A model generated the notes under the pieces. It searched no databases, was not told the DNA's origin, and worked only from the letters and a program-made list of their open reading frames with translations. 64,000 nt of DNA, taken from Triglochin maritima. Taxonomy: Eukaryota > Streptophyta > Magnoliopsida > Alismatales > Juncaginaceae. Location of the stretch: positions 9,582,501 through 9,646,500 of the forward strand of contig OY821775.1 of NCBI GenBank assembly GCA_963682175.1. The letters run 5' to 3'. Of this stretch, positions 11,080 to 22,227 are shown piece after piece (positions within the stretch are counted from its first letter, which is position 1; each line of letters opens with the position of its first letter). The position numbers and the translations under genes were made by a program.

Positions 11080-14000
11080 CTATTTGATTTTCATGCATTG
11101 GACAAAAACTTGTGCAAGCCTTTTGTACATATGACGCTTCATAAATTTCCTCTCAACTACTAACTTTCCATTCTTTCCCAGTTGCTCCCTTGCCGATGGA
11201 TGGCTCTGTAAAAATAAAATGTTCTGAGCTAAACGCTCGATACCTTCACGACCAACAGGGTGACGAAGGCCTGTGGCAGAATCTTGTACAATTTCCCTAA
11301 TGCCCTTAACATCTGTTCCAAGTACCTGAAAGATGGCAAACAACGTAAAACAAATCAAAATCATTTGCCTTGTTTCTCTCTTCAAGAAATGGTAAAGGAT
11401 GTTCTGTTCCGTTCCATTTGTTAACACCAGGAATTGTCAACCGACTCAGAACGGCCTACCAAGCTACTTCGAAGGAATAGTGTTCTTTCCTATAATATTC
11501 TTTAGTTGCTATGGGATATCATCATTGTCGAGTTGGAGAGATGTTAAGCGCCAACCCAATTCGATGTAATTGATGAAATGACAAGTTGTTTTTAAAGCCT
11601 AGCGTGGTGATTTACTGCATTGAAGAAATAAGAAGCGATCATGGAAAATACCGGGAGGCCATAAGCCATCGCTTCGATTGTTCCTCTATCAAATGTTTCT
11701 CCATTCCCCTGAAAAGAAAGGGTGAACTGTTGGAATAATTCGAAGCAACTGAAAATTCACAAGGAGCATAATGCTAGTCATAGTTGGATAATTTAATCAA
11801 GATACTTTTTTGGGTTATATTAGAACATATAGAATTTAATTACTTCTCTATGGTAACATATTTGAAATAGACTTTCTAAACGTCAACCTAATTTAGTAAA
11901 TGTGATGGCACATCCTTACTAGAAAATAAATGTGGAAAGTAGTTTTGGAAGGTTACAGTACCATAAGATTGACTGACAAAAATCCATGTTAGTGTGAACT
12001 TTATTTTTAATAACAACTAGCTGCTTTGATGTAACACCAGCAAATAATCAAACAAAAAGCTTCTTGGTTAGGTGTTTCGAGTCATAAAATGCATAGGGAT
12101 CTTATTGCAAAAGAATTGTAAAATAATAAAGTGAAGCAAGGGTGCCACTGCCAGTACCTGTGTGTTTTTAACATAAACATCTCCTGCAGAAAAGAGTGAA
12201 GAAACATGTGTTGTTGCTGGAGTCCACAACAATGATTTTGATAGGTTTGAATGGTGAGACAAAAATCTGAGCATTCCTTTGATATAAAGCCCTTTATTAC
12301 TTTTCGATCCAACATAACCAATCAAAATTTTCAGAGAAGAATTATTTTCTTCGGTACTTGACAGTAGCTTCCGGCGAGCATCCTGACGCTTCGCAGATTT
12401 CTTATCTTTGGAACGTTTGTTGTTGTTCTTCTTTTTTTTATTGGTGCTAGGGCGGAGGATATCAGCCTCCAGCTTAATACTGCGATTACCATGTTGGTTT
12501 TTATTATCCTCGATAGACACCATGGGCATGTTCCGTTCTTCAGGCAAGTTATTGATTTTCACATCTATTAAAGAAAGGTTCTGTTCAGTCACTTGAAGAG
12601 CTGATTCAAGGAGAAGCAACTGTCCTTTTGCAGGACAAATACTACCAAGCGACAAGACAAGCATATCATCATCAGATATCCCCATTTCCTTTCTGATTGC
12701 CATTCTTAGTGAAGTTTTCTTCTCCTGCATTTTTTCAACTCCGAATGAAGGAGTGTTGAGGGAGCAAGAAATTCCCGCTGCAAATGCCGTCTCATCATTA
12801 ATAGAAAGGTGTACAACCTCAGGCTGCGCTTTCAGTTGTATTTTTTCTTCTTCACACCAAGTGCGCCACTGTTTGGACTGGGATTCTGATAAAAATGTCA
12901 GCACCTTCACTTGATTGAGCAAATGCTTGGATTTATCAAAGAATTCCTTCTCACTTTCCATGATCCACCATAAAATTTGACTTGATCCAGCTGCAGCCCG
13001 TGAAAAATATTTTTCTGTAATAGCATAGTAGATGAATGCTGAGAGCTCTTTTGATGGAAAAAGACGCTAAAAAATTAGTTTATCATCAAATGACAACAAA
13101 AGAAGTACTTACGGATCCATGGTGAACAGGAAGTTGATCCTGCTATTATAAGATCAGTGCTCATGGCTTTTTTCAAGCTAAGCTCCCCATTGTCCATCAC
13201 TTTAATTCCTCTTCGTTGGAACTCTCCCATCAGCCCACCTTTCCTGCTAAGAGTGACGACAGTTACAGTCCCTCCACAACTCAAGAGCTCTGTTGCCAAT
13301 TCCATCATTATAAGTGGAGCATCTGTCATAGAGAGATCATGAACTACCAATGTGAACCTCCTGGACCAAACAAGGCGAGCAAAATCGCCTTTTCTGTCAC
13401 AAGTTCCTCTGCGTTTATCAGGACTCCAACCCAAAATTTCATCCTGCGTTTTCACGAATGGACCAACAAGCAGCCCATAAGAAGTGTTTCTCCTTGCTAC
13501 TCCCACATCCAAACCTGCAGTTCTGTTTTCTCTCTCCATCAATTTCGGCACCACAGGGATGCTATTCTGACTATGTTCCATCATCACTCTTTTGCTATTC
13601 TTCTTGTGGATAGCATTCTTACGCGACGATATCCGTCTTCCTTTTCTTGATAAACCCAGTCGTATTTTCGATGTTCCCACTTTAGCACCATTTAAAAATA
13701 TGGAATCACCAAGAGTTGATTTGGCAGCATTAACATCAGAAACTCTGATCAAATCCTCCACTTCCTCTGCGCTCCCAAACTCATTCTTATGACCAATGAA
13801 ATCTGACTTATCGTGTTCGTTATGTGCCCACTGTGATTGGACATGAAACCCTATATACGCCCAAAGGGCAATCAGAGCAAGCAAAAACAACAAGCGATTC
13901 CCTCGGAACCAATTGGAATTCCTCAAGCCACCACCTCTAGATTCCCTACGCAAAAGCCTACTGGAATAAAACCTCCGAGACAAAGGTGAACTCCGAGGAG

Positions 14001-14103
14001 TATATCTCCCGGATGAGCTAGACTTGAAGCTTCCAGATGGCCTCAAGGGGCTCGGCCTTGTCACTTTCCCAGGAAAATCAGCAATACTAGTTGCTTCCTC
14101 CAT
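11080..14103 (-). CDS. Golgi-type family 4 glycosyltransferase, 4 coding exons
   Basis: The exons on the - strand are 14103-13113, 13014-12158, 11708-11652 and 11325-11080. Junction phases are 1, 0 and 0 and the product is 716 residues. Residues 1-70 are a Ser/Arg-rich cytosolic tail, 71-87 a single membrane segment (LLFLLALIALWAYIGFH), and the rest a lumenal GT-B catalytic region, so it is a type II membrane protein. The donor-site signature is in the 19-residue third exon and start of the fourth: GNGETFDRGTIEAMAYGLP, with the E-x7-E pair at E620 and E628, then GTDVKGIREIV. The second exon starts QKYFSRAAAGSSQILWWIME, a strongly conserved stretch of the plant family I recall as At1g52420/At3g15940 (about 700 residues). 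Substrate is not established. Retained-intron readings at the exon 1 and exon 4 edges can mislead. Confidence 0.9.
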
Positions 14104-15100
14104 TAACTATCCACTAGTCAAACACTTGGGACTACCACCTTAGCACGAATATATCTACCAAATAGACAAGAATTTCTCAAAATTACAATATGTCTACATT
14201 TCAAAAAGAAGGGGAAAAAACAAGTAGATCACAATGACAAAGTAAGGTTTCAAGAAACATGGTTTGCTCATCCAACTTCAAGTCTCGCATCACCGACTTC
14301 CATGGTAGATCTATACAACATAGTGCAAGGGTGGTGGCTAGTTTTTTAAGACCCATTGGCATTCCGATCCCTTTAATTTCCCGACCCTTGGATTATCTCT
14401 ACAAATTCTGACCTCGTGACCTGAATTCCTAACACCACCATAACACATATCGTGTCGCAAACCCTCCCCTCCCTATCCACCATCACAAAACACCACCTTT
14501 TTCACCAAAAACCTTCACAACACCAAAACCCAAAACCCCAGCTGACACAAAACCCAGATCAAGCAAGCAATAAATAAATAAATAAATAAGCGAAAAATCA
14601 GTTAATCACTCCATAAGAACAGCATTAAGCAATGAAACTACTACACTACTTTAAGAGTAAAGGAAAGGAGTGGGAACAGGAATCTTACAGGCAATGGTGG
14701 AAAGGAATGGGTTTGGTGGAAATTAGGGTTTGGAGGAATGAGATGGGAGATCTGGGCTGGAGTAGGACAAGTGTGTCCAGTGGACTCTACTGGTTGACCA
14801 ACTGACCGTCGGTGGGTAAAGTAAATAAATATATACATGATATGAGTATTTGTTGGAAGGAATGGCAATTAACACTAGTTGACAGTGTGTTTTCATTCAG
14901 TTGGTTGGTAACGTGTGATTTCCGACCTTGTGAACTGTTTGGTGGTTGTGTGTTGCTGTTTTTGTGTCAGATCAATTTTCCCCCCTTTCTTGTTGTCTAT
15001 TTTATGTCTAATGACTTAACCAGGTATTGCGAAATTACTGCGAATGAGGGTTTTGGCGTAAGTGATGATTAGGGAGTGGACTGGAATTGGATGCTTATAA
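14104..15100 (-). promoter_or_regulatory. 5' leader and promoter region of the GT4 gene
   Basis: On the - strand a donor-like CCATTGCCT|GTAAGATT occurs near 14690, and an acceptor-like CTAG or CTAAG lies within 45 bases upstream of the ATG at 14103. This fits a 5' UTR exon upstream of about 14690 with a leader intron of about 550 bases. The region around 14400-14600 (top strand) is C/A-rich. The transcription start is not resolved. Confidence 0.4.
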
Positions 15101-16225
15101 TATTTGCATCCATCAAATTTTGAAATTCAATTTTTGTGTCCATGTATGTTTGCAATAGCAGTGATAAGTTTTAAATCAATATTTGTATCTATTTTCCAAC
15201 TGCATATGCAAAAATGATATGTGTATCCTTACATCAAGATGGAATGGAAAAATAAACAGTAGCACAAATGATTAGAAAAACCATTTGCACTCTTAGTGAT
15301 AATTGTACAACGTCCACCCAGACAAGCTTGTTTATAACATTACTAATTATAAGAAGTGTCCTCATAAACACCATTCCTTGAAGGAACTCTCGGAAAATAT
15401 TTTTTTTGGGGATATTAGACACGAAAGGAGCATCATGATCATAATTGAGGGAAATTCGATAAATCTTAGATGACTCTTTCTCACCCTTTTCGAATTATAA
15501 GTAGATTAATCATCCAAAATAAGTTCTTCAATAATGGAGATCACACGTTACCAACTGGAAAACCCTGTTAACCAGTAATCACCATAATCAGGTATAATCC
15601 ACACGTGAATTCTTGGAAAGACTCGACTCTCGAGTATCCAACAACTACATAATTATATACACCAACTAAACCAATCGAATAACAGCTTTATTTCTGTTGC
15701 ACATGCTGGGGTGGGCTGACAGTCCACTAGAGGGATTAGGCCTCATAAGTTTATTCTTGGCCTTTTTTTCTACGTGAACTAGTCAAAATTACATATATGG
15801 AGTCCATATAACTTGTTTTTGCCAAGCAAGTACAAAAACCCAATGCATAAACCACCATAAACCAAAGAATTGGTTGAAACTGTTTTTTAAGGTTTTTACA
15901 CTTGTTTGGAACTTTGGATGTTGGTTTGAAAAAAATTGGGATTTGTGCTTAAATAAAACTTCAAAACAGACATCCAAACCTAGCCATAATCGCTACCATT
16001 AATATAGAATTTTCCCATTACAATAACTAAACAAGTACAAGACATGAACTACTAATGTACAACAGCACCAACGACGGGAAACATGTTTTGATTCTCAACA
16101 TCTTACTATCTTCCCTCCTCTTGATTTGTTCTCAAACACAAACACATACACATGCCATAACCATTAACCAAGCCAACCTTACAACACACATAATCGCACT
16201 GCAAGTCGGAACCTACAAGGTTTGA
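15101..16225. other. Intergenic DNA, nothing recognised
   Basis: AT-rich sequence between the GT4 promoter and the 3' end of the DLK2 gene. The last 200 bases probably include the DLK2 3' UTR. Open frames here are short and lack family resemblance. No inverted or tandem repeat stood out. Confidence 0.6.
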
Positions 16226-18150
16226 TCACTTGCAACATTCCACAATTCCCTCAATCACGTCGATAAGCCTCTGAGGGACGGTGAGCAACGGGAAGTGCCC
16301 GTCGGCCTCGATGACCTCGAACGATACTTTTCCCTTCATGTTAGTCCTCAGGTAGTCTGCGGCCGCCATCGGAACAACGATATCGTTGGAGGTCTGGATT
16401 ATGCTGCAAGGGATCTCAATTTTCTCGAGGGTTTGTCTGTGGTCACATAGAAATATTGTTCTGGCCAATGCAAGTGCCACCTTTTGTCCCATCTTTTGTA
16501 GCATTTTGGCAAACATGTCTGTGGATGCGAGGTCGTTGGTGCCAATAGTGAGTGCGGCAAAGCCTTGAGTCCACTGATCGTAGTTGGTCTCTATCTTGGT
16601 GAAGAGGTTCTCGACGGCTTCCATGTCAAATCCTCCCTCGTAGTCTTCAGAGTTTAGGTACCTAAATCGTTCAATTCAACATGTTTCAAGTTGAATGGTA
16701 ATTTTAATTGTTGTAGTTCGAAGAAATATTTCGAAAGTATGTCTACCAACTAGTACAATGAAAATAGCAATAGCAACAATATGGGGGGTGTCTAATGCAA
16801 TTTTTCTAATTAAAATTGGTTGGAAAATGCAAATGGCTTCTTTTATGCACGAATTTATTTTAGTTCTTCTCCATCACTTTTGAATTATTTATGTTGCTTT
16901 CATCATAAAAACTAAGAAATCTTCCTAGGAAAAATTCGGTAATGTTTTGTTATCATTTCTTTACCTGATTATGTTTTAATAACTTATATTAACTACTACT
17001 AACTACTAATTCATTCCCTCCATTTTTGTATGCTACTTTGCTCTCGTTGAGGAGAAAAGTTGCAGTAAAATAACTTAACATCTTGAGAGAAGCACATACT
17101 AGTAGCTAAGATGGCTTACCAACACATGATATAAGCAACTGTCAGAAAAAGTCTCCGTCATAAGTATTGTAACAACATAATTAAGATGAATTAAGGACCA
17201 CAAAAACAAATTGTACCAGTTATAGGAGAGAGGAGGGGACCTAAAAAACAAGCAACTTCACTAGAAGTTTTCAAGAGAAATATGCGTCTTAATTGGGTAA
17301 TTCCAACTGTACGTCTTTGGAGATGAGTAACCAAACACGTCGTTATACCGGAGAGATAGAATAAAGAGAAAGTAAATAAATTGATTAGGCTAGATTATAA
17401 TTCTTTGATCTGGAAGTAACCAAGATAAGAGTTCTGACTTGTAATCCCAACGACTGTGGGCACATCCGAAGCCTAATATGATCATGCCAAATAGCCTTTC
17501 AAAAATATATATTGAAAGGAAAGAAAAAGATGTTTCGATACCCAACTTCATGGTTGAAATGTTAAATCTGGCATGAGATGAGCACAAAGAAAACCACTTA
17601 TATTAACCACTATTTTCTAAGGAAAGTTAATGTCTAACTATTGTTATGATATCAGCTGGGACTAGCCTTGAATTAGTCGGGCTTAAAGTATATGCTTGCA
17701 ATTTAAACACTACTGTAATTACCATATATGATAGCACTTTGAGCAACTCTTTAAAAATTACCTAGCGGATGCTCCAACAAGAATGAGATGGCGGAAGATA
17801 TACGGCCGTCTAATCGAGGCGATGCAGCCGATCATGGCCGCCATTGAATGGCCAACGTACACAATATCTTTGAGGCCTAACTCATCCGCTAAGTTGATGA
17901 AATCTTCAGAGAAAGCTTCCAAAGAGGAGTGTTTCTTCACGTCGTAGGCAAACAAACTTGTGTTATCAACAGCACCAGAGAAGCACCAGTCGAAGACGAT
18001 AACACGATAGCGAAGGCTGAGGTGAGGGACTAACTTGTCCCAGATAGACTGGTCCCCTCCATACCCATGGGCAAGGACAAGAGTTGTGTCGCCGGAGCCA
18101 TGAATCGTCACGTTCAAGGCCCGGGAAAGGCTTTTCTCCATTACCACCAT
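16226..18150 (-). CDS. DLK2: DWARF14-LIKE2 alpha/beta hydrolase, 2 exons
   Basis: The exons on the - strand are 18150-17762 and 16661-16226, joined in phase 2 inside an Arg codon (AG|G). The protein is 274 residues, the usual D14/KAI2/DLK2 length. The catalytic triad is complete: S102 in GHSMAA, D223 in NDIVVP and H252 in DGHFPLL. VLAHGYGGDQSIWDK supplies the oxyanion region. The segment VFDWCFSGA matches DLK2 (VFDWLFSGA in Arabidopsis) and differs from KAI2 (LYDNMGAG) and D14, and GHSM replaces GHSV. Known biology: D14 perceives strigolactone and KAI2 karrikin-like signals; DLK2 is a relative whose transcripts respond to these pathways and whose ligand is unsettled. Probably cytosolic/nuclear. 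The 1,100-bp intron shows no recognisable element. Confidence 0.93.
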
Positions 18151-18251
18151 TGAGAATATTAGGAGGAGAGAGGGGATTGAAGAGTTTGTGTTTTGAAGTG
18201 GGGGAGATGAGTTGCTATGGAGTGGTGTTTAATTTGTGGATTGGTTTATGT

Positions 18252-18258
18252 TTATATA
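18252..18258 (-). promoter_or_regulatory. TATA box of DLK2
   Basis: The - strand reads CTTATATAAAC about 100 bases upstream of the DLK2 ATG at 18150, the expected place for a plant TATA element with a 60-70-base leader. Called by position and match only. Confidence 0.55.
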
Positions 18259-18559
18259 AGAGAGGTCTGGTACGTTAGTTAGTTTGACACGGAAGTGTAT
18301 ATAAGTGGTTTTGTAACTTGCAACGGAAAACCTTGTGTTCAAATGTTTATCTTAAGGTTCTTTTCAAGGTTAATATGGTAATTGTGTGTTATCAATTTAA
18401 GGTCGAATTTGAGGTTTTCTCTGAATCTAAAACCTCAATTAATGCTAACAACAACAAAGCAAACCCAGAACCAAACCAAAGCATTTTCAAACTAAGATAT
18501 CGAGCTTTATTTCATCCGGTTAAATTATTCTTCATCCTGATATTTATACATTTATGTTA

Positions 18560-20720
18560 ATTATGTGGAACGTCCCCAAAACAACATAAATTTAAACTTT
18601 AAAATGTATTCAAAAGTCATCGATAAACAAATCACATGAGAACGCTGCATAAAAAAATACTATAAGGTGTACCGTATACAAGAGTTGTCAAAAATATGAT
18701 TACATCAAAATACAACAGACATAAATACAAATACAGGAATTCTCAAGTGAGCTCAGGGCTTAATCAAACTAAATTAAGCCCCCACAATATCCACCACTCA
18801 TTTCAAATTGTAAGGTAGATTAAGAAAAAAACGGTTATGCTAATAAATGGTGAGATTAACTGTAAATAAGATCCAATGGTGAGATTGTAGGGGGCTTAAA
18901 CTAAATTTGATGAGCCCTAGGCTCACTAGAGCTTGACCCAATACAAATAATCATAACCATCTCAAAATCAACTCGAGGACCGAACTCATAAATGTACTCG
19001 TCCTCAGTCACCACCCGATCAACACCAGAATGAGACCCCGAAAAACATAAATAACAATCTCTGAGTTTCCATAAGAAATTCATGTATACCAAACTGACCT
19101 GCATGCACATGCTTATACTATACATGACCTATCATACTAGTATCATGACAACATAAAACATAACAATCATCTCCCTATTCTGGGGTCATATGGTGATAAT
19201 TCTCATAACATTTGGGCATCCGAATATACCCACCGCAGGCACATGCGGTCATACGGAGAGTACGCGACACACCCTCACTTGCAGTTACACTAGCATGAGG
19301 GTTCAGTGAATATCACACGCACTTCTGAGTCATCATCAGATCTAATATTGTGGTTGCAATGCCATAATCCGCTAGAGTCGTCACTCTAGTCGGTCATACT
19401 CGCCAGTTGAGTCACAGTTGGATGATCATGTTCGTCGGAACAACATCAATCAAACATCTCGGCCGGAACAACATCGATCGGTCATCTCCGTCGCCACACA
19501 GGCTACACGGTCATCTCCGTTGCCACACATGCTAACAATCATCTTGCTCCATAGAGCCAATACATATAGATCATACAAATGGAAAATATAGTCCCACAGG
19601 TCTACTACCTAGGTCTTAATGCATATGTCACATCAAAGGAACATAATAGTCATAAAAGAACTACACGCGCCACCACGCTCATAAACATACAATACAATCA
19701 TGTGCACTAACGGTTGACCGAAACATGTCATGCGGTCGACCGATTGGTTGTTAATACCGGTAATTGGTTCAAACCACAATCCATCGGTCAAATCAAACAT
19801 ACATCAGAAATAGTTGAACAAAGTCTTCAGACGGTCAATCGTTTGGAAGGTCTACGTCACATATATCATTAAATAAATCATCTCAATCGATGGAACGACA
19901 AATGGAACCCAATCGACCGAAAATAGGGATTTCCTACGTTTCCTCTAAGTCATCACTAGTCGAACCAAAATGCAACCAATCGAACCATCTTTAAGTTCTC
20001 ATAAGTTATCAGTCGAACCAAATTTTAAGGCGGTCGATCATTTAGATGATCTATGCCCTCAACCGATTTACTTAGATCCAATTGGTCGAACGACAAGGGG
20101 TCCCGTCCGACCGAAACAAGAAAAAACATCTTCTCGCAAAATCAAACATAACTGGTTGACCACCACATGACATTGTTCGACCGGTACGGGTAAAAATCAC
20201 ACATTTACACTAAGACTGTGCGACCAATGCCAACGCCGGTCGACCGTTCCAGTGCAGCAACATTGCTGCACCTTGACATCGACGAGGTCTCCAACCTCCG
20301 ACAACACCCCTGATCACACACACCTTGTGTGGACATATAATTGAACTTGACATTACTTTTTCAGGATCGACGGAGCTCCAACCGCCAACGACGATCACCA
20401 TTTTGCACTTCTGGCGACTCAACTTGTCAGAACTCAAATCTTCTCCTTCCGATTCTCCTCCTTCTTTCAACTTTTCCTTCTTCTTCCTCCTATGTCGTCA
20501 GATCAACTTGAGAGAGAGAGATGAGTTGAGAGAGATAAGTTGAGAGTGAGAACAGAAGTAAAGAAAAGAGTATATATGCTCTTACAAACTCAATCCTCAA
20601 CACACCTCTACCACAACCATACACCTCACCCCTTCCTTCCACCTAAGTCACCAAGACCCATTAGCTAACCTTAAACTCGATTAGTTCCTAATTAGGGATT
20701 AGGTTCTAACATTATGTTTC
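18560..20720. mobile_element. Non-coding, TE-like region with GGTCGACC motifs
   Basis: No gene is visible. A short duplication occurs at about 19478-19535 (CGGTCATCTCCGT(C/T)GCCACACA twice). From about 19700 to 20240 the sequence has scattered GGTCGACC and GGTTGACC motifs, like the LTR-like regions at 33.8-36.3 kb. A TATA-like GTATATATGCTC lies near 20569, downstream of the motif-rich part on the + strand. This resembles an LTR U3/R layout, but no paired LTR, primer-binding site or protein remnant was found, so the class is uncertain. A MITE (18742-18931) lies inside. Confidence 0.4.
18742..18931. mobile_element. MITE family member, copy A
   Basis: About 190 bp with imperfect terminal inverted repeats of about 38 bases: the left end starts CTCAAGTGAGCTCAGGGCTT and the reverse complement of the right end starts CTCTAGTGAGCCTAGGGCTC; both run to TTAAGCC. 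A near-identical copy lies in opposite orientation at 39557-39745 and a diverged one at 40616-40833. Outer boundaries may extend about 10 bases further, because flanks AATACAGGAATT and (C/T)TTGA(C/T)CC are also shared. No coding capacity; superfamily not assigned. Confidence 0.8.
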
Positions 20721-20964
20721 TGAACATCACTACTGTATATTAACTCAATCCAATAATATTTAATTTCCCCCCTTTGGCATATAAATAGATTTCCTTTAAA
20801 TTTAATTTTTCGATATTTATAAAGTCAAACTAAAAAATAACTACAGTCTGGGATATCTACACAAAACTGTGATCGCTTGTTGAGCCAACGAGGATACATA
20901 TGATACAATAGCCATATGTTAGAATTGATCAAGAAACATAATTGTTCGACTACTCTTTATGTAA

Positions 20965-20972
20965 CCTTTACC
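20965..20972. repeat. Target-site duplication, left (CCTTTACC)
   Basis: The 8 bases CCTTTACC directly precede the hAT element and are repeated exactly at 25459-25466 directly after it. An 8-bp target duplication is the hallmark of hAT transposons. Confidence 0.9.
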
Positions 20973-20984
20973 TAGACCTGTCAA

Positions 20985-21320
20985 AATCAGACACGACACG
21001 ATAACACGACATGGACACGACACGATAATTTAGTGTATGGGTACAAGAACCTTGACACGAATACACGATAAACATACACGACATGATACACGAACCCTTA
21101 TCGGGTCGGGTTAGTGTATAAGGGTCCATACACGAAATACACGATAACATACACGACAAGGGTATCGTGTATATCAGGTATACATGATACACGATACACA
21201 CGGTTGTACATGAGACACGATTACACGGTTGTACACAATTAAGTTATGATTGGACATGTTATGATACGATACACGGTAGACACGATGGACACGTTAGGAT
21301 ACGATACACGATAGAAACTG
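20985..21320. repeat. Left subterminal ACACGATA-type repeat array
   Basis: Irregularly spaced copies of ACACGAT(A) and ACACGACA fill about 335 bases just inside the left end of the hAT element. The right end has the same motif, mostly as the reverse complement TATCGTGT. Repeats of this kind are known transposase-binding sites in hAT elements such as Ac and Tag1. Confidence 0.85.
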
Positions 21321-21812
21321 ATCCGTATAACCTAATCCGATTAACCGACTAATACCAAAACCGACTAACCCAAATCCAAAAACCGATTAACCGTATAACA
21401 CAATAACCCCACCCAAAAATCGCGAAATCCCTAACCCTAACCCATTCTCTCGCCGCCGCTCAACCTTCGACCCTCCTCTCACCGTCGACCCTCCACTCCC
21501 CAGCCTCTCCTCTTCATGTCGCCCTTCCATTCCCCACCGCAACCCCTCATCTCGCTGTCGTTCCTCCACTTCTTCCTCTTGGTAAGATGTCCATCAATGC
21601 CTCATAACACGACACGGTTGGGGTGGTTTAGATTTGGTTTTCGTTGAAGGGCAACCTAAACGCAAGTCCTTTGTTTCTTTGTTTGATTGTTTGTTTTTGT
21701 TTTTGGTCAAAATTTGGTTTCTGATTTTCGAGCAACGTGATGTGTTCGTCCTAGTAGAACAACATGGATTGATTTTGTTTAATTTGTTGTAAGTATTTCA
21801 GACCCAAAACTA

Positions 21813-21850
<38 letters not shown>

Positions 21851-22227
21851 CTCCAAATAATTAGAACAACATGGATTGATTTTGTATGTTCTAGACTAAA
21901 TGTAAAAATATACACCAAAACCACCAAAATAACACAATAAAATACCACACTAATTAAACTTAATTTGTTCCTCAGAAACACATACAACAACAATAATCAC
22001 AAACATGAGCACATTTCTCGAATTTGTGGCATAACTTTTGATGCAAATAGAATTGCATGCACCAAAGAAATCTATATATTTTAGTGAAAACAGAAACAAA
22101 ACGGAAAATGTAGAGTTGAAATGGATTTATTTATGTTGTTTTCATGATATTAGCTTGAAGAAATTATTAATACATGTATTTATTTCTGTTGTTTTCGTGA
22201 TATTATCTTGAAGAGTCAAGAATCGAG

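Noticed and set aside
12408..12596. 62-codon + strand frame within the glycosyltransferase gene
   Set aside because: Antisense to a coding exon, low-complexity (Phe/Leu) start. No support as a gene.
21387..21569. 60-codon Arg/Glu/Gly-rich - strand frame
   Set aside because: It comes from a C/T-rich leader-like stretch inside the hAT element. Composition bias explains it.
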